Shown: positions 37,683 through 46,788 of the stretch, one piece after another
How positions within the stretch are numbered: the stretch's first letter is position 1
Layout: every line of letters starts with the position of its first letter
NCBI RefSeq assembly: GCF_052076105.1
Contig: NZ_CP197245.1
Span: 62,001-126,000, forward strand
Direction of reading: 5' to 3'
Source of the DNA: Tardiphaga sp052076105
Lineage (GTDB): Bacteria; Pseudomonadota; Alphaproteobacteria; Rhizobiales; Xanthobacteraceae
Length of the DNA stretch: 64,000 nucleotides
Notes under the pieces: generated by a model
Told to the model about the DNA's origin: nothing
Database searches by the model: none
What the model saw: only the letters and a program-made list of their open reading frames with translations
Position numbers and translations under genes: made by a program

Positions 37683-38025
37683 AGAGCTTTGCGCCTGCGC
37701 GGCGCTGAACCTCTCGCGGGTCGGGACGCAATAACGGCGGCGAGTAGGACCGTGATGACACGACCATGCGTGCTCCAGAGGTCGCCCCCGGCATTCACAC
37801 TGCGCCCGACGTGGAGATGCTGCAGATCAGCGGCCGTCTGAGAGTGCTGTCGCTAACGAATGCAATAAAGTCGGCCTGGTGCCGCAGACGTCCATGCATG
37901 GCGAGCACCATCGACAGTATGCTCACCTGAAGCACATACCTTTCCGCTTCCGTGCGTCACCGACCTCCGCTAGTTTGCCCGCAACAAATACGGGCTACCA
38001 AGGCCGATTCAGGGAGAAAAGCGGA
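37683..38025. other. Intergenic region mbfA / TctC-type gene
   Basis: No gene, repeat or strong hairpin is visible upstream of the mbfA promoter and before the binding-protein start. The upstream part of the frame that continues from 37879 lacks coding character. Confidence 0.4.
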
Positions 38026-39012
38026 ATGCACGGACTTTCAGTTCTTCGCGGTGTGGCGAGCGCATCGTTTATCGGAGCGCTGCTGTTAGCGTCCCCGAAC
38101 GCCATCGCACAAACTGCGAACTATCCGAACCGGGCGATCACGCTGGTGCTCCCGTTCGCCGCCGGCAGCGGCACCGACACCACGACGCGCCTGATCGCCA
38201 AGGAGCTCGGCACCGCGCTGAACGCCAACACCGTGATCGACAACAAGGCCGGCGCCAATGGCTCGATCGCCGCCAGTTTCGTCGCCCGCGCTCCCGCCGA
38301 CGGTTACACGCTGTTCGTGACGACCAACACGACGCATTCGGCCAATCCCTATCTGCTCAAGACCATGAGCTATGATCCGATCAAGGATTTCACCCCGATC
38401 GCGCGGACCGGCGACCTGCCCTTCATGCTGGTGATCAATCCGGACATTCCCGCCAACTCGGTCCAGGAGCTGGTCGCGCTCGCCAAAAAGGAGCCGGGCA
38501 AGTACTCCTACGCATCAGGCAGTTCGTCGGCGATCGTGTCGGGCGCGACCTTTGCCCGCCTCGCCGGGCTCGATCTCCTGCACGTGCCCTACAAGAGCTC
38601 GCCGCCGGCATTGACCGATGTCATCGCCGGCCGCGTCAGCATGATGTTCGTCGACGTGCCGACCGGCCTGCCGCATGTCAATGCCAAGGCGCTGAAGTCG
38701 CTCGCGGTAACCACGAAATATCGCTCCAAGCTGCTGCCTGAGCTCCCGACCATGGACGAGGCCGGCGTGAAGGGCTTCGACATCACCTCGTGGCAGGGCT
38801 ATCTCGGCCCGGCCAACATGCCTAAGGACATCGTCGTCAAGCTCAACGCCGAAATCCGCAAGATCGTCGAACGTCCCGAGATCCAGAAAGACCTCGCCAA
38901 CCGCGGCATGGAAGCCTTTTCCGGTACGCCGGAAGAATTCGACGCCTTCCTGAAAGATCAGCTCAAGGTGTGGGAGAAGCTGATCACGGATGCGGGGATC
39001 GAGAAGCAGTAG
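38026..39012 (+). CDS. TctC/Bug-family substrate-binding protein
   Basis: Periplasmic binding protein of 328 residues from ATG 38026 behind AGGGAG. Signal ends at PNAIAQT. Family signatures YPNRAITLVLPFAAGSGTDT, VIDNKAGANGSIAASFVARA and the DYxPIKDFTPI-like YDPIKDFTPI are present. Such proteins bind carboxylates for tripartite tricarboxylate transporters, but no TctA/TctB gene is next to it, so it is an orphan here. Confidence 0.9.
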   Translation: MHGLSVLRGVASASFIGALLLASPNAIAQTANYPNRAITLVLPFAAGSGTDTTTRLIAKELGTALNANTVIDNKAGANGSIAASFVARAPADGYTLFVTTNTTHSANPYLLKTMSYDPIKDFTPIARTGDLPFMLVINPDIPANSVQELVALAKKEPGKYSYASGSSSAIVSGATFARLAGLDLLHVPYKSSPPALTDVIAGRVSMMFVDVPTGLPHVNAKALKSLAVTTKYRSKLLPELPTMDEAGVKGFDITSWQGYLGPANMPKDIVVKLNAEIRKIVERPEIQKDLANRGMEAFSGTPEEFDAFLKDQLKVWEKLITDAGIEKQ

Positions 39013-39037
39013 GCGGCTGGCAACGCCCTCTCAACGA

Positions 39038-39155
39038 GTCGTCCCCGCGAAGGCGGGGACCCATAGCCTCCGTCCTGTCAAAAGAAGCTCGGCGCCAGCA
39101 ATGCAGCGTCGACGCACTGACCGTGGTTATGGGTCCCCGCCTTCGCGGGGACGAC
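39038..39155. repeat. Palindromic repeat element, copy B
   Basis: A 118-base element with hairpin ends (GTCCCCGCGAAGGCGGGGAC at left, its inverse at right) and a middle containing CCTGTCAAAAGAAGCTC and TGACCGTGGTTATGGG. It ends 18 bases before the GIY-YIG start codon, in part of its leader. Confidence 0.9.
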
Positions 39156-39173
39156 GTGGAGGGGCTGGCGTGC

Positions 39174-39464
39174 ATGTACTACGTCTACATTCTCGCCAGC
39201 GGTCGTCATGGTACGCTGTATATCGGCGTAACTAATAATATGGCTCGGCGAATAATGGAGCACCGGACGGGAAAAGGTTCGAAGTTCGCTCGGGAGTACA
39301 AGATTTTCCGGTTGGTCTATGTCGAGAGCTACGACCGACCCAGCGATGCCATCACGCGTGAAAAGCAGCTCAAGAAGTGGAATCGTGACTGGAAGATCCG
39401 GCTGATCGAGACGGACAATCCCGAATGGAGCGACCTGTCGCCGCTGCTGGCGAATGGCTTGTAA
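39174..39464 (+). CDS. GIY-YIG domain protein
   Basis: Ninety-six residues from ATG 39174, with GGAGGGG upstream. The GIY-YIG motifs appear as YYVYIL and LYIGVTNN; the Arg of MARRIMEHR and Glu of ITREKQLKKW match the catalytic positions. This is the size of the stand-alone UPF0213/YhbQ-like proteins, whose role is unresolved. The gene is bracketed by copies B and C of the same palindromic repeat. Confidence 0.88.
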   Translation: MYYVYILASGRHGTLYIGVTNNMARRIMEHRTGKGSKFAREYKIFRLVYVESYDRPSDAITREKQLKKWNRDWKIRLIETDNPEWSDLSPLLANGL

Positions 39465-39486
39465 CTTGGCCGTGACCTTTCAACGG

Positions 39487-39599
39487 GTCGTCCCCGCGCA
39501 GGCGGGGACCTATAGCCTCAGTCCTGTCAAAAGAAGCTCTCGCGGCAGAGTGTCGAAGCACTGACCGTGGTTATGGGTCCCCGCCTGCGCGGGGACGAC
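39487..39599. repeat. Palindromic repeat element, copy C
   Basis: A 113-base element in the same orientation as copy B, sharing the internal CCTGTCAAAAGAAGCTC and CACTGACCGTGGTTATGGG blocks. It begins 23 bases after the GIY-YIG stop. Confidence 0.9.
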
Positions 39600-39680
39600 T
39601 GGGAGAGACCTGAGCAGGATGACGATAGCGATAGCCTAACCCGCAGGCTCGGCGACTGCATGTCGCAGGGTTTTCCCCTC

Positions 39681-39709
39681 TCGTCATTTCCTTGTCATGA
39701 AATTGTCAG
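39681..39709 (+). promoter_or_regulatory. Pho box upstream of phytase-like gene
   Basis: Three 7-base repeats at 11-base spacing: TCGTCAT (39681), TTGTCAT (39692), TTGTCAG (39703). This is the layout of PhoB binding boxes (CTGTCAT-N4-CTGTCAT), repeated on one face of the DNA, and it lies 58 bases upstream of the gene start. Confidence 0.65.
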
Positions 39710-39767
39710 CGCAGCGTAACGCCCGCGCCCCAGAACACGCCGCATGGTCACCACAAAGGAGACAACC

Positions 39768-41123
39768 ATGCGCAGCACATTCCTCTGCTCCGTCGCTTCC
39801 CTCGTCATGCTTTCCACCGCAGCCTTTGCGCAGTCGGAAGGCGAATTCCCTGCCAAGCTCGCCGGCCATGCCGTGCTGCCGGCGACGTCGACCATCGACG
39901 CGCCTGCGGATGCGCCGAACGACCTGAAGACCTCGGGCAAATACACCACCGGCAAGCGCGTCGACGCGCTCGGCACGGTGATGGGCAAATCCTATGAGCG
40001 CCCGACCGGCATCTCGCTGCCGATGAAGGGCCAGCCGCTGCAGGGCCACTCCGGCATCAAGGTGATGCCCGACGGTTCGTTCTGGGTGCTGACCGACAAC
40101 GGCGCCGGCTCGCGCTACAATTCGGCCGACTACATGATCTATCTCAACCACCACAAGATCGACTGGAAGAACGGCAAGGTCGAGAAGCAGGCCACCGTGT
40201 TCCTGCACGATCCCGACAAGAAGGTGCCGTTCCGCATCGTCCATGAAGACACCGCCAAGCGCTATCTGACCGGTGCCGATGTCGACACTGAAGGCTTCCA
40301 GATCATCGGCGACAATTTCTGGATCGGCGAGGAATTCGGCCCCTACATCATCAAGGCCGACAAGACCGGCAAGGTGCTGGCCGTGTTCGACACCGTCGCC
40401 GACGGCAAGCCGGTGCGCTCGCCGGATCATTGGTCGGTGCAGTCGCCAGGCGCACCGGGCGCCACCTACACCACCGTCAACCTGCGCCGCTCCAAGGGCT
40501 ATGAAGGCTTCGCCTCCTCCAAGGATGGCAAGTTCCTCTACGGCCTACTCGAGGGCCCGATCTGGGATGCCGAGAAGAAGGACTGGGAGAAGGTCGACGG
40601 CAAGGAAGCATCGCGCATCCTGGAATTCGACGTCGCCAACGAGAAGTTCACCGGTCGCTACTGGCAGTATGTGTTCGAACAGAACGGCAATGCCATCGGC
40701 GACTTCAACATGATCACCGCCGACAACGGCCTGATCATCGAGCGCGACAACGGCGAAGGCACCAAGGACAAGGCCTGCGCCGAGGGCAAGCGCGGTGAAG
40801 ACTGCTTCCCGGATCTCGCCAAGTTCAAGCGCGTCTACAAGATCGAGCTGAACGACGCCAATGTCGGCAAGCCGGTGCGCAAGGTCGGCTTCATCGACCT
40901 GATGAAGATCCAGGACCCGAACAAGCTGGCCCGCAAGCCGCTCAACGACGGCGTGCTGACCTTCCCGTTCTTCACCATCGAGAACGTCGACCAGGTTGAT
41001 GCCACCCACATCATCGTCGGCAACGACAACAACCTGCCGTTCTCGTCGAGCCGCGAGCCGAACAAGGCCGACGACAACGAGTTCGTGCTGCTCGAAGTCG
41101 CCGACTTCCTGAAGGCGAAGTAA
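39768..41123 (+). CDS. Phytase-like (esterase-like) exported protein
   Basis: Protein of 451 residues from ATG 39768 behind AAGGAGA. Signal peptide ends at TAAFAQSE. Belongs to the beta-propeller 'esterase-like activity of phytase' group: GISLPMKGQPLQGHSGIKVM, FWVLTDNGAGSRYNSADYMI, FWIGEEFGPYIIKAD, GYEGFASSKDGKFLY and MITADNGLIIERDNGEG mark successive blades. It would release phosphate from organic esters outside the cytoplasm. A Pho box upstream fits a role under phosphate limitation. Confidence 0.88.
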   Translation: MRSTFLCSVASLVMLSTAAFAQSEGEFPAKLAGHAVLPATSTIDAPADAPNDLKTSGKYTTGKRVDALGTVMGKSYERPTGISLPMKGQPLQGHSGIKVMPDGSFWVLTDNGAGSRYNSADYMIYLNHHKIDWKNGKVEKQATVFLHDPDKKVPFRIVHEDTAKRYLTGADVDTEGFQIIGDNFWIGEEFGPYIIKADKTGKVLAVFDTVADGKPVRSPDHWSVQSPGAPGATYTTVNLRRSKGYEGFASSKDGKFLYGLLEGPIWDAEKKDWEKVDGKEASRILEFDVANEKFTGRYWQYVFEQNGNAIGDFNMITADNGLIIERDNGEGTKDKACAEGKRGEDCFPDLAKFKRVYKIELNDANVGKPVRKVGFIDLMKIQDPNKLARKPLNDGVLTFPFFTIENVDQVDATHIIVGNDNNLPFSSSREPNKADDNEFVLLEVADFLKAK

Positions 41124-41154
41124 GCAACGCGAGCAGGCTCCGCCCGAAACGACG

Positions 41155-41182
41155 AAAGCCCTCCCGCAAGGGAGGGCTTTTT
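41155..41182 (+). terminator. Rho-independent terminator
   Basis: Stem AAAGCCCTCCC / GGGAGGGCTTT with a GCAA loop and a T-run after it, 32 bases past the phytase-like stop. On the other strand it lies beyond the chemoreceptor end, so it can serve both genes. Confidence 0.85.
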
Positions 41183-41186
41183 GCTG

Positions 41187-41214
41187 TCCCCTCTCCCGTT
41201 TGCGGGAGAGGGGA
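41187..41214 (-). terminator. Second hairpin after chemoreceptor
   Basis: Long GC stem (CCCCTCTCCCG / CGGGAGAGGGG) ten bases downstream of the chemoreceptor stop on the minus strand, adjacent to the previous terminator. Confidence 0.6.
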
Positions 41215-41224
41215 AGAAGAGCCG

Positions 41225-42910
41225 CTACGCAGCACGGACCTTGGTCAGGAACTCGTCCACCGCCGTCCGCAACATGCCGGACTGGGTGTCAAGCTCCCTG
41301 GCATTCGACAACACCTGCGAGGCCGCCGTCCCGGTCGCTTCTGCTGCGCTGCTGACGCCGCCGATATGTTCGCTGATCTCGCTGGAGCCCGCCGCCACCG
41401 ACTGAATGTTGCGCGCGATTTCCCGCGTGGCCTCGCCCTGCTCCTGGACGGCCGTGGAGATGCTGGTGGTGATCTCGCTCATCTGCGCGATGGTGCCCGT
41501 GATAGCGCTGATCGAGAGCACGGCTTCGCTGGTCGATGCCTGCATGGCTGCGACCTGGGCGGAGATCTCCTCGGTAGCCTTGGCGGTCTGGCTTGCCAGC
41601 GCCTTCACTTCGGAGGCGACCACCGCAAAGCCGCGGCCGGATTCACCTGCGCGCGCCGCCTCGATGGTCGCATTCAGCGCGAGCAGGTTGGTCTGGGAGG
41701 CGATGCTGTGGATCAACTGAACCACTTCGCCGATCTTCTCAGCGCCGCTGGACAGTAGTTGAACGGTCGCATTGGTGCGTTCCGCATCGCCGACCGCCTT
41801 GCTGGCAATTTCGCTCGATTGCGATACCTGCCGCAAGACTTCGCTTACCGAGGCCGACAATTCCTCCGCAGCAGCTGCAACCGTGCTGACATTGTCCGAA
41901 GATCGCTCCGACGCAGCGCCGACCGTCGATGCACGCGAACTGGCATCGCTGGCGGTTGCCGTCATGGATTGCGCCGTGGTCTGCATCCCTGCCGCCGCCG
42001 TCGAAACGGAGCGGACAATGCCGTTGACGCTGCGTTCGAAGTCATCGGCGATGCTCTCCATGGCCGAACGCCGCTCGGCAGACGCACGCGCCTGCGACTC
42101 GGCTTCGATCTTGTCGAGCCCGCGAATCCGGACCGCGTTGTCCTTGAAGACCTGCACGGTCGATGCCATCGCGCCAATCTCATCGCCGCGCCCGGCCCCG
42201 GGAATGTCATCCTCAAGCGCGCCATCGGCCAGCGTGCGCATCCGCGCGCCGAGCTGGCCGAGCGGGCGGCTGATGCTGCGACCGATGACCCAGGCGATGC
42301 CGCCCGCGACCACACCGATGGCAAGGATCGCCAAACCGAGCGCCCAGATGATCGGCTTCAACCTCGCGTCGAGGTCTTCCAGATAGGCCCCGGCGCCTAC
42401 ATACATGTTCCATCCGGGGATCGCAGCGGCATAGGCAACCTTGCGCAGCGGCTCCGTCTGGCCGGGTTTGACGTAGTCATAGAACATCGTGTGCTCGCCC
42501 TTGGCAGCAACACTGTCGCGCCACTCGCGACCGATCGCCTTGCCATTGGTCACCACATCGAGACGGTTCTGACCAATCTGCTTCGCATCCGGCGACAACA
42601 CCGTCACGCCGTCCATCATGGAGCCAAACAGGTAGCCCGCGCCGTTGTCGTAGGTCATCGTATTTGCGCGGCGACCGAATTCAGCCATCGCGGCTTCCTT
42701 GGTGAGCTGACCGGCATCGACCTGTTTTTGTAGTCCGATCGCCACGCTGCGCGCGGCATCGACGAAGTGGCGAAGCTCCTCGATCCTCGAGGTCATCATC
42801 TCGCGCTGAACGAAATATCCCGCGAGAACGCCAGATGCGCACAGGCCAAGCAACATGACACCCACCAGAATACCGAGCTTGGGTGTGATCGTCAGATTAT
42901 TTATTCTCAC
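41225..42910 (-). CDS. Methyl-accepting chemotaxis protein, paralogue 1 of 3
   Basis: About 561 residues from GTG 42910 (GGAGA upstream); the frame continues to 42970 but that part is not family-like. TM1 (GILVGVMLLGLCASGVLAGYF), a periplasmic single-Cache sensor (NGAGYLFGSMMDGVTVLSPD), TM2 (IIWALGLAILAIGVVAGGI), HAMP, and a signalling tip HSIASQTNLLALNATIEAAR. It ends FLTKVRAA. Its signalling half is nearly identical to the two receptors upstream; the sensor differs. Confidence 0.93.
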   Translation of the reverse strand: MRINNLTITPKLGILVGVMLLGLCASGVLAGYFVQREMMTSRIEELRHFVDAARSVAIGLQKQVDAGQLTKEAAMAEFGRRANTMTYDNGAGYLFGSMMDGVTVLSPDAKQIGQNRLDVVTNGKAIGREWRDSVAAKGEHTMFYDYVKPGQTEPLRKVAYAAAIPGWNMYVGAGAYLEDLDARLKPIIWALGLAILAIGVVAGGIAWVIGRSISRPLGQLGARMRTLADGALEDDIPGAGRGDEIGAMASTVQVFKDNAVRIRGLDKIEAESQARASAERRSAMESIADDFERSVNGIVRSVSTAAAGMQTTAQSMTATASDASSRASTVGAASERSSDNVSTVAAAAEELSASVSEVLRQVSQSSEIASKAVGDAERTNATVQLLSSGAEKIGEVVQLIHSIASQTNLLALNATIEAARAGESGRGFAVVASEVKALASQTAKATEEISAQVAAMQASTSEAVLSISAITGTIAQMSEITTSISTAVQEQGEATREIARNIQSVAAGSSEISEHIGGVSSAAEATGTAASQVLSNARELDTQSGMLRTAVDEFLTKVRAA

Positions 42911-42999
42911 AATGATGTCTCCAAAAAAGGTCTGGCGTGCTCCGATACCAATCGGGGAGAAGAGTACCAAAGAGACCTTTTTTAGTTCTTACAAACCAT

Positions 43000-43028
43000 G
43001 CCCCGCAGAACTTCAAATCCTGCGGGGC
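43000..43028 (-). terminator. GC-rich hairpin in leader of paralogue 1
   Basis: Arms GCCCCGCAG / CTGCGGGGC with an 11-base loop between paralogues 1 and 2. Without a clear U-run; possibly a second stop behind the terminator at 43074-43102. Confidence 0.4.
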
Positions 43029-43073
43029 AAGTCTTGTCCTGCATGGCAAGTCTTGCGTCATGATTGGAGCACA

Positions 43074-43102
43074 ACAAAAATCCTTCCGCACAAGAGGAAG
43101 GA
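43074..43102 (-). terminator. Terminator after chemoreceptor paralogue 2
   Basis: On the minus strand TCCTTCC and GGAAGGA form a 7-bp stem followed by TTTTTG; it starts 17 bases past the paralogue 2 stop. Confidence 0.7.
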
Positions 43103-43118
43103 AAACGACTCTACAACT

Positions 43119-44807
43119 TTACGCTGCTCGAACCTTGGCGAGAAAATCGTCCACTGCCGCACGCAGGATACTCGACTGGCCGTCCAGCTCCTTCGCATTC
43201 AACAGCACCATGCCTGCCGCCTGCCCCGTTGCTTCCGCCGCTGCGCTGACACCGCCGATATGAGCGCTGACCTCGCTCGAGCCCGCGGCAACCGACTGGA
43301 TGTTGCGCGCGATCTCCTGCGTGGCCGAACCCTGCTCTTCGACTGCCGACGAGATCGTCGTGGTGATCTGGCTCATCTGCGCAATCGTACCAGTGATGGC
43401 GTTGATCGAGTTCACAGCCTCCTGCGTCGAGGCCTGCATCGCCGCAACCTGCGCCGAGATTTCCTCGGTCGCCTTCGCCGTCTGGCTCGCCAGTGCCTTT
43501 ACTTCCGATGCAACGACCGCAAAGCCGCGGCCGGACTCACCGGCGCGTGCCGCTTCGATGGTGGCGTTGAGCGCAAGCAGATTGGTCTGCGATGCGATGT
43601 TGTGGATCAGCTGCACGACCTCGCCAATCTTCTCCGCACCGCTGGAGAGCTGCTGCACCGTCGCATTGGTGCGCTCCGCATCGCCCACTGCCTTGCTGGC
43701 GATGTCGCTCGACGCCGCCACCTGACGCAGCACTTCGCTGACCGATGCCGACAGTTCTTCAGCGGCGGCCGCAACCGTGCTGACATTATCGGATGAGCGT
43801 GCCGATGCCGCACCGACTGTCGATGCGCGCGAACTCGCGTCGCTGGCCGTCGCCGTCATCGACTGCGCGGTGCTCTGCATGCCAGTTGCAGCGGCCGAAA
43901 CCGAACGCACGATGCCGTTGACGCTGCGCTCGAAATCATCGGCGAGGCTTTCCATCGCCGCACGACGTTCGGCCGCAGAGCGGGCCTGGGATTCCGCCTC
44001 GATCTTGTCGAGGCCGCGGATACGCACCGCATTGTCCTTGAACACCTGAACCGTTGCAGCCATGGCGCCGATCTCATCGCTACGGTCGACCTCCGGAATG
44101 GCCTCGTCCAGCGCACCATCGGCGAGACCACGCATGCGCGCGCCGAGCCGGCGCAGCGGAACAGTGATACTGCGACCGATCATCCAGGCGAGTGCACCGA
44201 GAATGACAATGACCGCAAGTGCCGCGATCATCACGCTGCGCGCACTTTCCCAGAGCTGTATCTGCAAGTCGTCGATATAGACGCCGGTGCCGATGACCCA
44301 ACCCCAGGGCTCGAAACCGACGACATAAGAGAGCTTCGGCTGCGGTGCGTCCTTGCCGGGTTTCGGCCACAGATAGTCGACGAAGCCAGCCTTCTGCTTC
44401 TTCACGGTATCGACGAATTCGACAAACAGCCGCTTGCCGTTCGGATCCTTGTTGCCGGAGAGATCGCTGCCGTTCATCTCGGGCTTGATCGGATGCATCA
44501 CCATGCGCGGCTGCAGGTCGTTGATCCAGAAGTAATCGCCATTGCCGTAGCGCAGTTTGCCGATGCGCGCCGCAGCGGTCTTGCGCGCGGCCTCGTCCGA
44601 CACACCGCTACGCTGGATCGTCGCGTATTCTTCCTGCGCGATGCCGAGCGCCAGCTCCGTGAGATGGGTCAGCTCGCTCTGGCGCTGCTGCTTGAGGGAG
44701 TCGCCGAGAGTATTCAGCTGCATCCAGGCCAGCCCGGCAAGGCCGAGGAAGCTCAAGCCAATGATGCTGTAGAGGCGAAGGCCGATCGAAATCTTCAAAC
44801 GATTCAT
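43119..44807 (-). CDS. Methyl-accepting chemotaxis protein, paralogue 2 of 3
   Basis: About 562 residues from ATG 44807 behind AGGGA. TM1 (LYSIIGLSFLGLAGLAWM), then a single-Cache (sCache_2) sensor with the classical GNGDYFWINDLQPRMVMHP signature and SYVVGFEPWGWVIGTGVY. TM2, HAMP and a signalling domain with tip HNIASQTNLLALNATIEAAR follow. Ends FLAKVRAA. The Cache_2 signature differs from its two neighbours, so it probably detects another ligand. Confidence 0.93.
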   Translation of the reverse strand: MNRLKISIGLRLYSIIGLSFLGLAGLAWMQLNTLGDSLKQQRQSELTHLTELALGIAQEEYATIQRSGVSDEAARKTAAARIGKLRYGNGDYFWINDLQPRMVMHPIKPEMNGSDLSGNKDPNGKRLFVEFVDTVKKQKAGFVDYLWPKPGKDAPQPKLSYVVGFEPWGWVIGTGVYIDDLQIQLWESARSVMIAALAVIVILGALAWMIGRSITVPLRRLGARMRGLADGALDEAIPEVDRSDEIGAMAATVQVFKDNAVRIRGLDKIEAESQARSAAERRAAMESLADDFERSVNGIVRSVSAAATGMQSTAQSMTATASDASSRASTVGAASARSSDNVSTVAAAAEELSASVSEVLRQVAASSDIASKAVGDAERTNATVQQLSSGAEKIGEVVQLIHNIASQTNLLALNATIEAARAGESGRGFAVVASEVKALASQTAKATEEISAQVAAMQASTQEAVNSINAITGTIAQMSQITTTISSAVEEQGSATQEIARNIQSVAAGSSEVSAHIGGVSAAAEATGQAAGMVLLNAKELDGQSSILRAAVDDFLAKVRAA

Positions 44808-45065
44808 GGGAAGTATCCCTGTAGGGTGCGCTGAAATAAGCGCATCACCATCGCAGGGTGTAGTTGCCAGTCCGTGAAGTGGTGTACTGTTCCGCTTCTG
44901 CAACCGCGGTTATAGGTTACCTTGAGCGGGCAAATACTGGCGATGCAGGTAGCCCTGCACCGGTCCGACCTATCACGAACCAAAATAAATTGGCGGTGCT
45001 GCCATACGACGCACCGGGAATGCAGCTGCGATTGTAGATCGCTAAAGCGATGTGCCAGCTTCATC

Positions 45066-45096
45066 TCTCCCGGGCGCAGGCAAGCCGCACCCGGGA
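45066..45096 (-). terminator. Hairpin after chemoreceptor paralogue 3
   Basis: Arms CTCCCGGG / CCCGGGAG with a GC-rich loop, 13 bases beyond the paralogue 3 stop. A weak tail makes it a likely but imperfect terminator. Confidence 0.5.
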
Positions 45097-45108
45097 GGAA
45101 GATTTGAC

Positions 45109-46788
45109 TTAGGCCGCCCTCACCTTGCTGAGGAAGTCGTCGACTGCGGTACGCAGCATGCCGGACTGGCTCTCCAGCTCCCGCGCATTCGACAGCACCT
45201 GCGATGCCGCCGAACCGGTTGCTTCTGCTGCGCTGCTGACGCCGCCGATATGATTGCTGATCTCGTTCGCACCCGCCGACACCGACTGGATGTTGCGCGC
45301 GATTTCCTGTGTCGCCGTGCCCTGCTGCTCCACCGCCACAGAGATCGTGTTGGTGATCTGGCTCATCTGGGCAATGGTGCCCGTGATGGCGCCGATCGAC
45401 GCCACCGCCTCGCTGGTCGATGCCTGCATGGCGGCAACCTGCGCCGAGATTTCCTCGGTGGCCTTGGCAGTCTGGCTGGCCAGCGCCTTCACTTCGGATG
45501 CCACCACCGCGAAACCACGACCGGACTCGCCGGCGCGTGCGGCCTCGATGGTCGCATTCAGCGCCAGCAGATTGGTCTGCGAGGCAATGCTGTGGATCAG
45601 CTGCACGACCTCGCCGATCTTCTCAGCGCCGCTCGACAGGATCTGAACGGTCGCATTGGTACGTTCAGCATCGCTCACCGCCTTGCTCGCGATCTCGCTG
45701 GAGGCCGACACCTGACGCAGAACTTCGCTGACGGATGCGGACAATTCCTCCGCAGCCGACGCAACCGTGCTGACATTATCGGAGGAGCGCGTCGAAGCCG
45801 CGCTCACCGTCGCGGCGCGCGAGCTTGCATCGCTTGCCGTCGCCGTCATCGACTGCGCAGTGCTCTGCATGCCGACCGCCGCGGTCGAAACCGAGCGAAC
45901 GATACCGGTGACGCTGCGTTCGAAATCGGTCGCCATGGCTTCCATGGCGGCGCGGCGCTCGGCCGCGATACGGCCCTGCGCATCCGCCTCGACCTGTTCG
46001 AGCGAGCGGATACGCAACGCATTGTCCTTGAACACCTGAACCGTCTTGGCCATTGCGCCGACTTCATCGCCGCGGCCGACGCCGGGGATATCCTCATCCA
46101 GCGCGCCATTGGCCAGCGATTCCATGCGCGACCCCAGCATGCCGAGCGGCCTGGTGATGCTGCGTCCAATCAGCCAGGCGATCACGCCTGCCACGGCGGC
46201 GATAGCGAGCATCGCCAGGCCGAGCGCCCAGATGATCGGCTTCAGATGCTCATCGAGATCGTCGAGATAGGCGCCGGTGGCGATGAACATGTTCCAGCCC
46301 GGAAGAGCTGCCGCATATCCCATCTTGCGCGACGGCACCGTCGTGTTCGGCTTCTGGAATTCGTAGGTCAGGATCTTGGTGCCGTTGGCCGCGACGCCGT
46401 CACGAAATTCACGCGTAATGGCAACGCCACTGACCTTGACGTCCAGCCGGTTGGATCCCGCCTTGAAGCCCGGCAGATGAACCACCTCACCGTCCATCGT
46501 ATAGATGAAGAGATAGTTGCCGTTGTCATAGGTCATCGGCTCGATGCGGCGTACCAGTTCGGCAGTCGCGGCCTCCTTGGTGAGCTTGCCTGCTGCGACA
46601 TCCTTCTGGATGCTGGCCGCTACGTTGGTCCCGATTTCGACGATCGACTTCAGCTGCTCGGTGCGCGCGGAGAGCATCTCGCTCTTGACCATATAGGCGG
46701 CCAGGATGCCCGCGGCGCAGAGGCCGATCATGGTGACCGCCACCAGAACGACGAGCTTGTACGTAATACGGATGTTGGCGAGCTTCAC
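45109..46788 (-). CDS. Methyl-accepting chemotaxis protein, paralogue 3 of 3
   Basis: Protein of 559 residues. TM1 (LVVLVAVTMIGLCAAGILAAYM), single-Cache sensor (YDNGNYLFIYTMDGEVVHLPG; YAAALPGWNMFIATGAYLDD), TM2 (ALGLAMLAIAAVAGVIAWL), HAMP, and signalling tip HSIASQTNLLALNATIEAAR. Ends FLSKVRAA. Closest to paralogue 1 in the sensor domain. The three genes lie head to tail with 200 to 300 bases between them, each with its own hairpin, so they are probably separate transcripts. Confidence 0.93.
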   Translation of the reverse strand: MKLANIRITYKLVVLVAVTMIGLCAAGILAAYMVKSEMLSARTEQLKSIVEIGTNVAASIQKDVAAGKLTKEAATAELVRRIEPMTYDNGNYLFIYTMDGEVVHLPGFKAGSNRLDVKVSGVAITREFRDGVAANGTKILTYEFQKPNTTVPSRKMGYAAALPGWNMFIATGAYLDDLDEHLKPIIWALGLAMLAIAAVAGVIAWLIGRSITRPLGMLGSRMESLANGALDEDIPGVGRGDEVGAMAKTVQVFKDNALRIRSLEQVEADAQGRIAAERRAAMEAMATDFERSVTGIVRSVSTAAVGMQSTAQSMTATASDASSRAATVSAASTRSSDNVSTVASAAEELSASVSEVLRQVSASSEIASKAVSDAERTNATVQILSSGAEKIGEVVQLIHSIASQTNLLALNATIEAARAGESGRGFAVVASEVKALASQTAKATEEISAQVAAMQASTSEAVASIGAITGTIAQMSQITNTISVAVEQQGTATQEIARNIQSVSAGANEISNHIGGVSSAAEATGSAASQVLSNARELESQSGMLRTAVDDFLSKVRAA

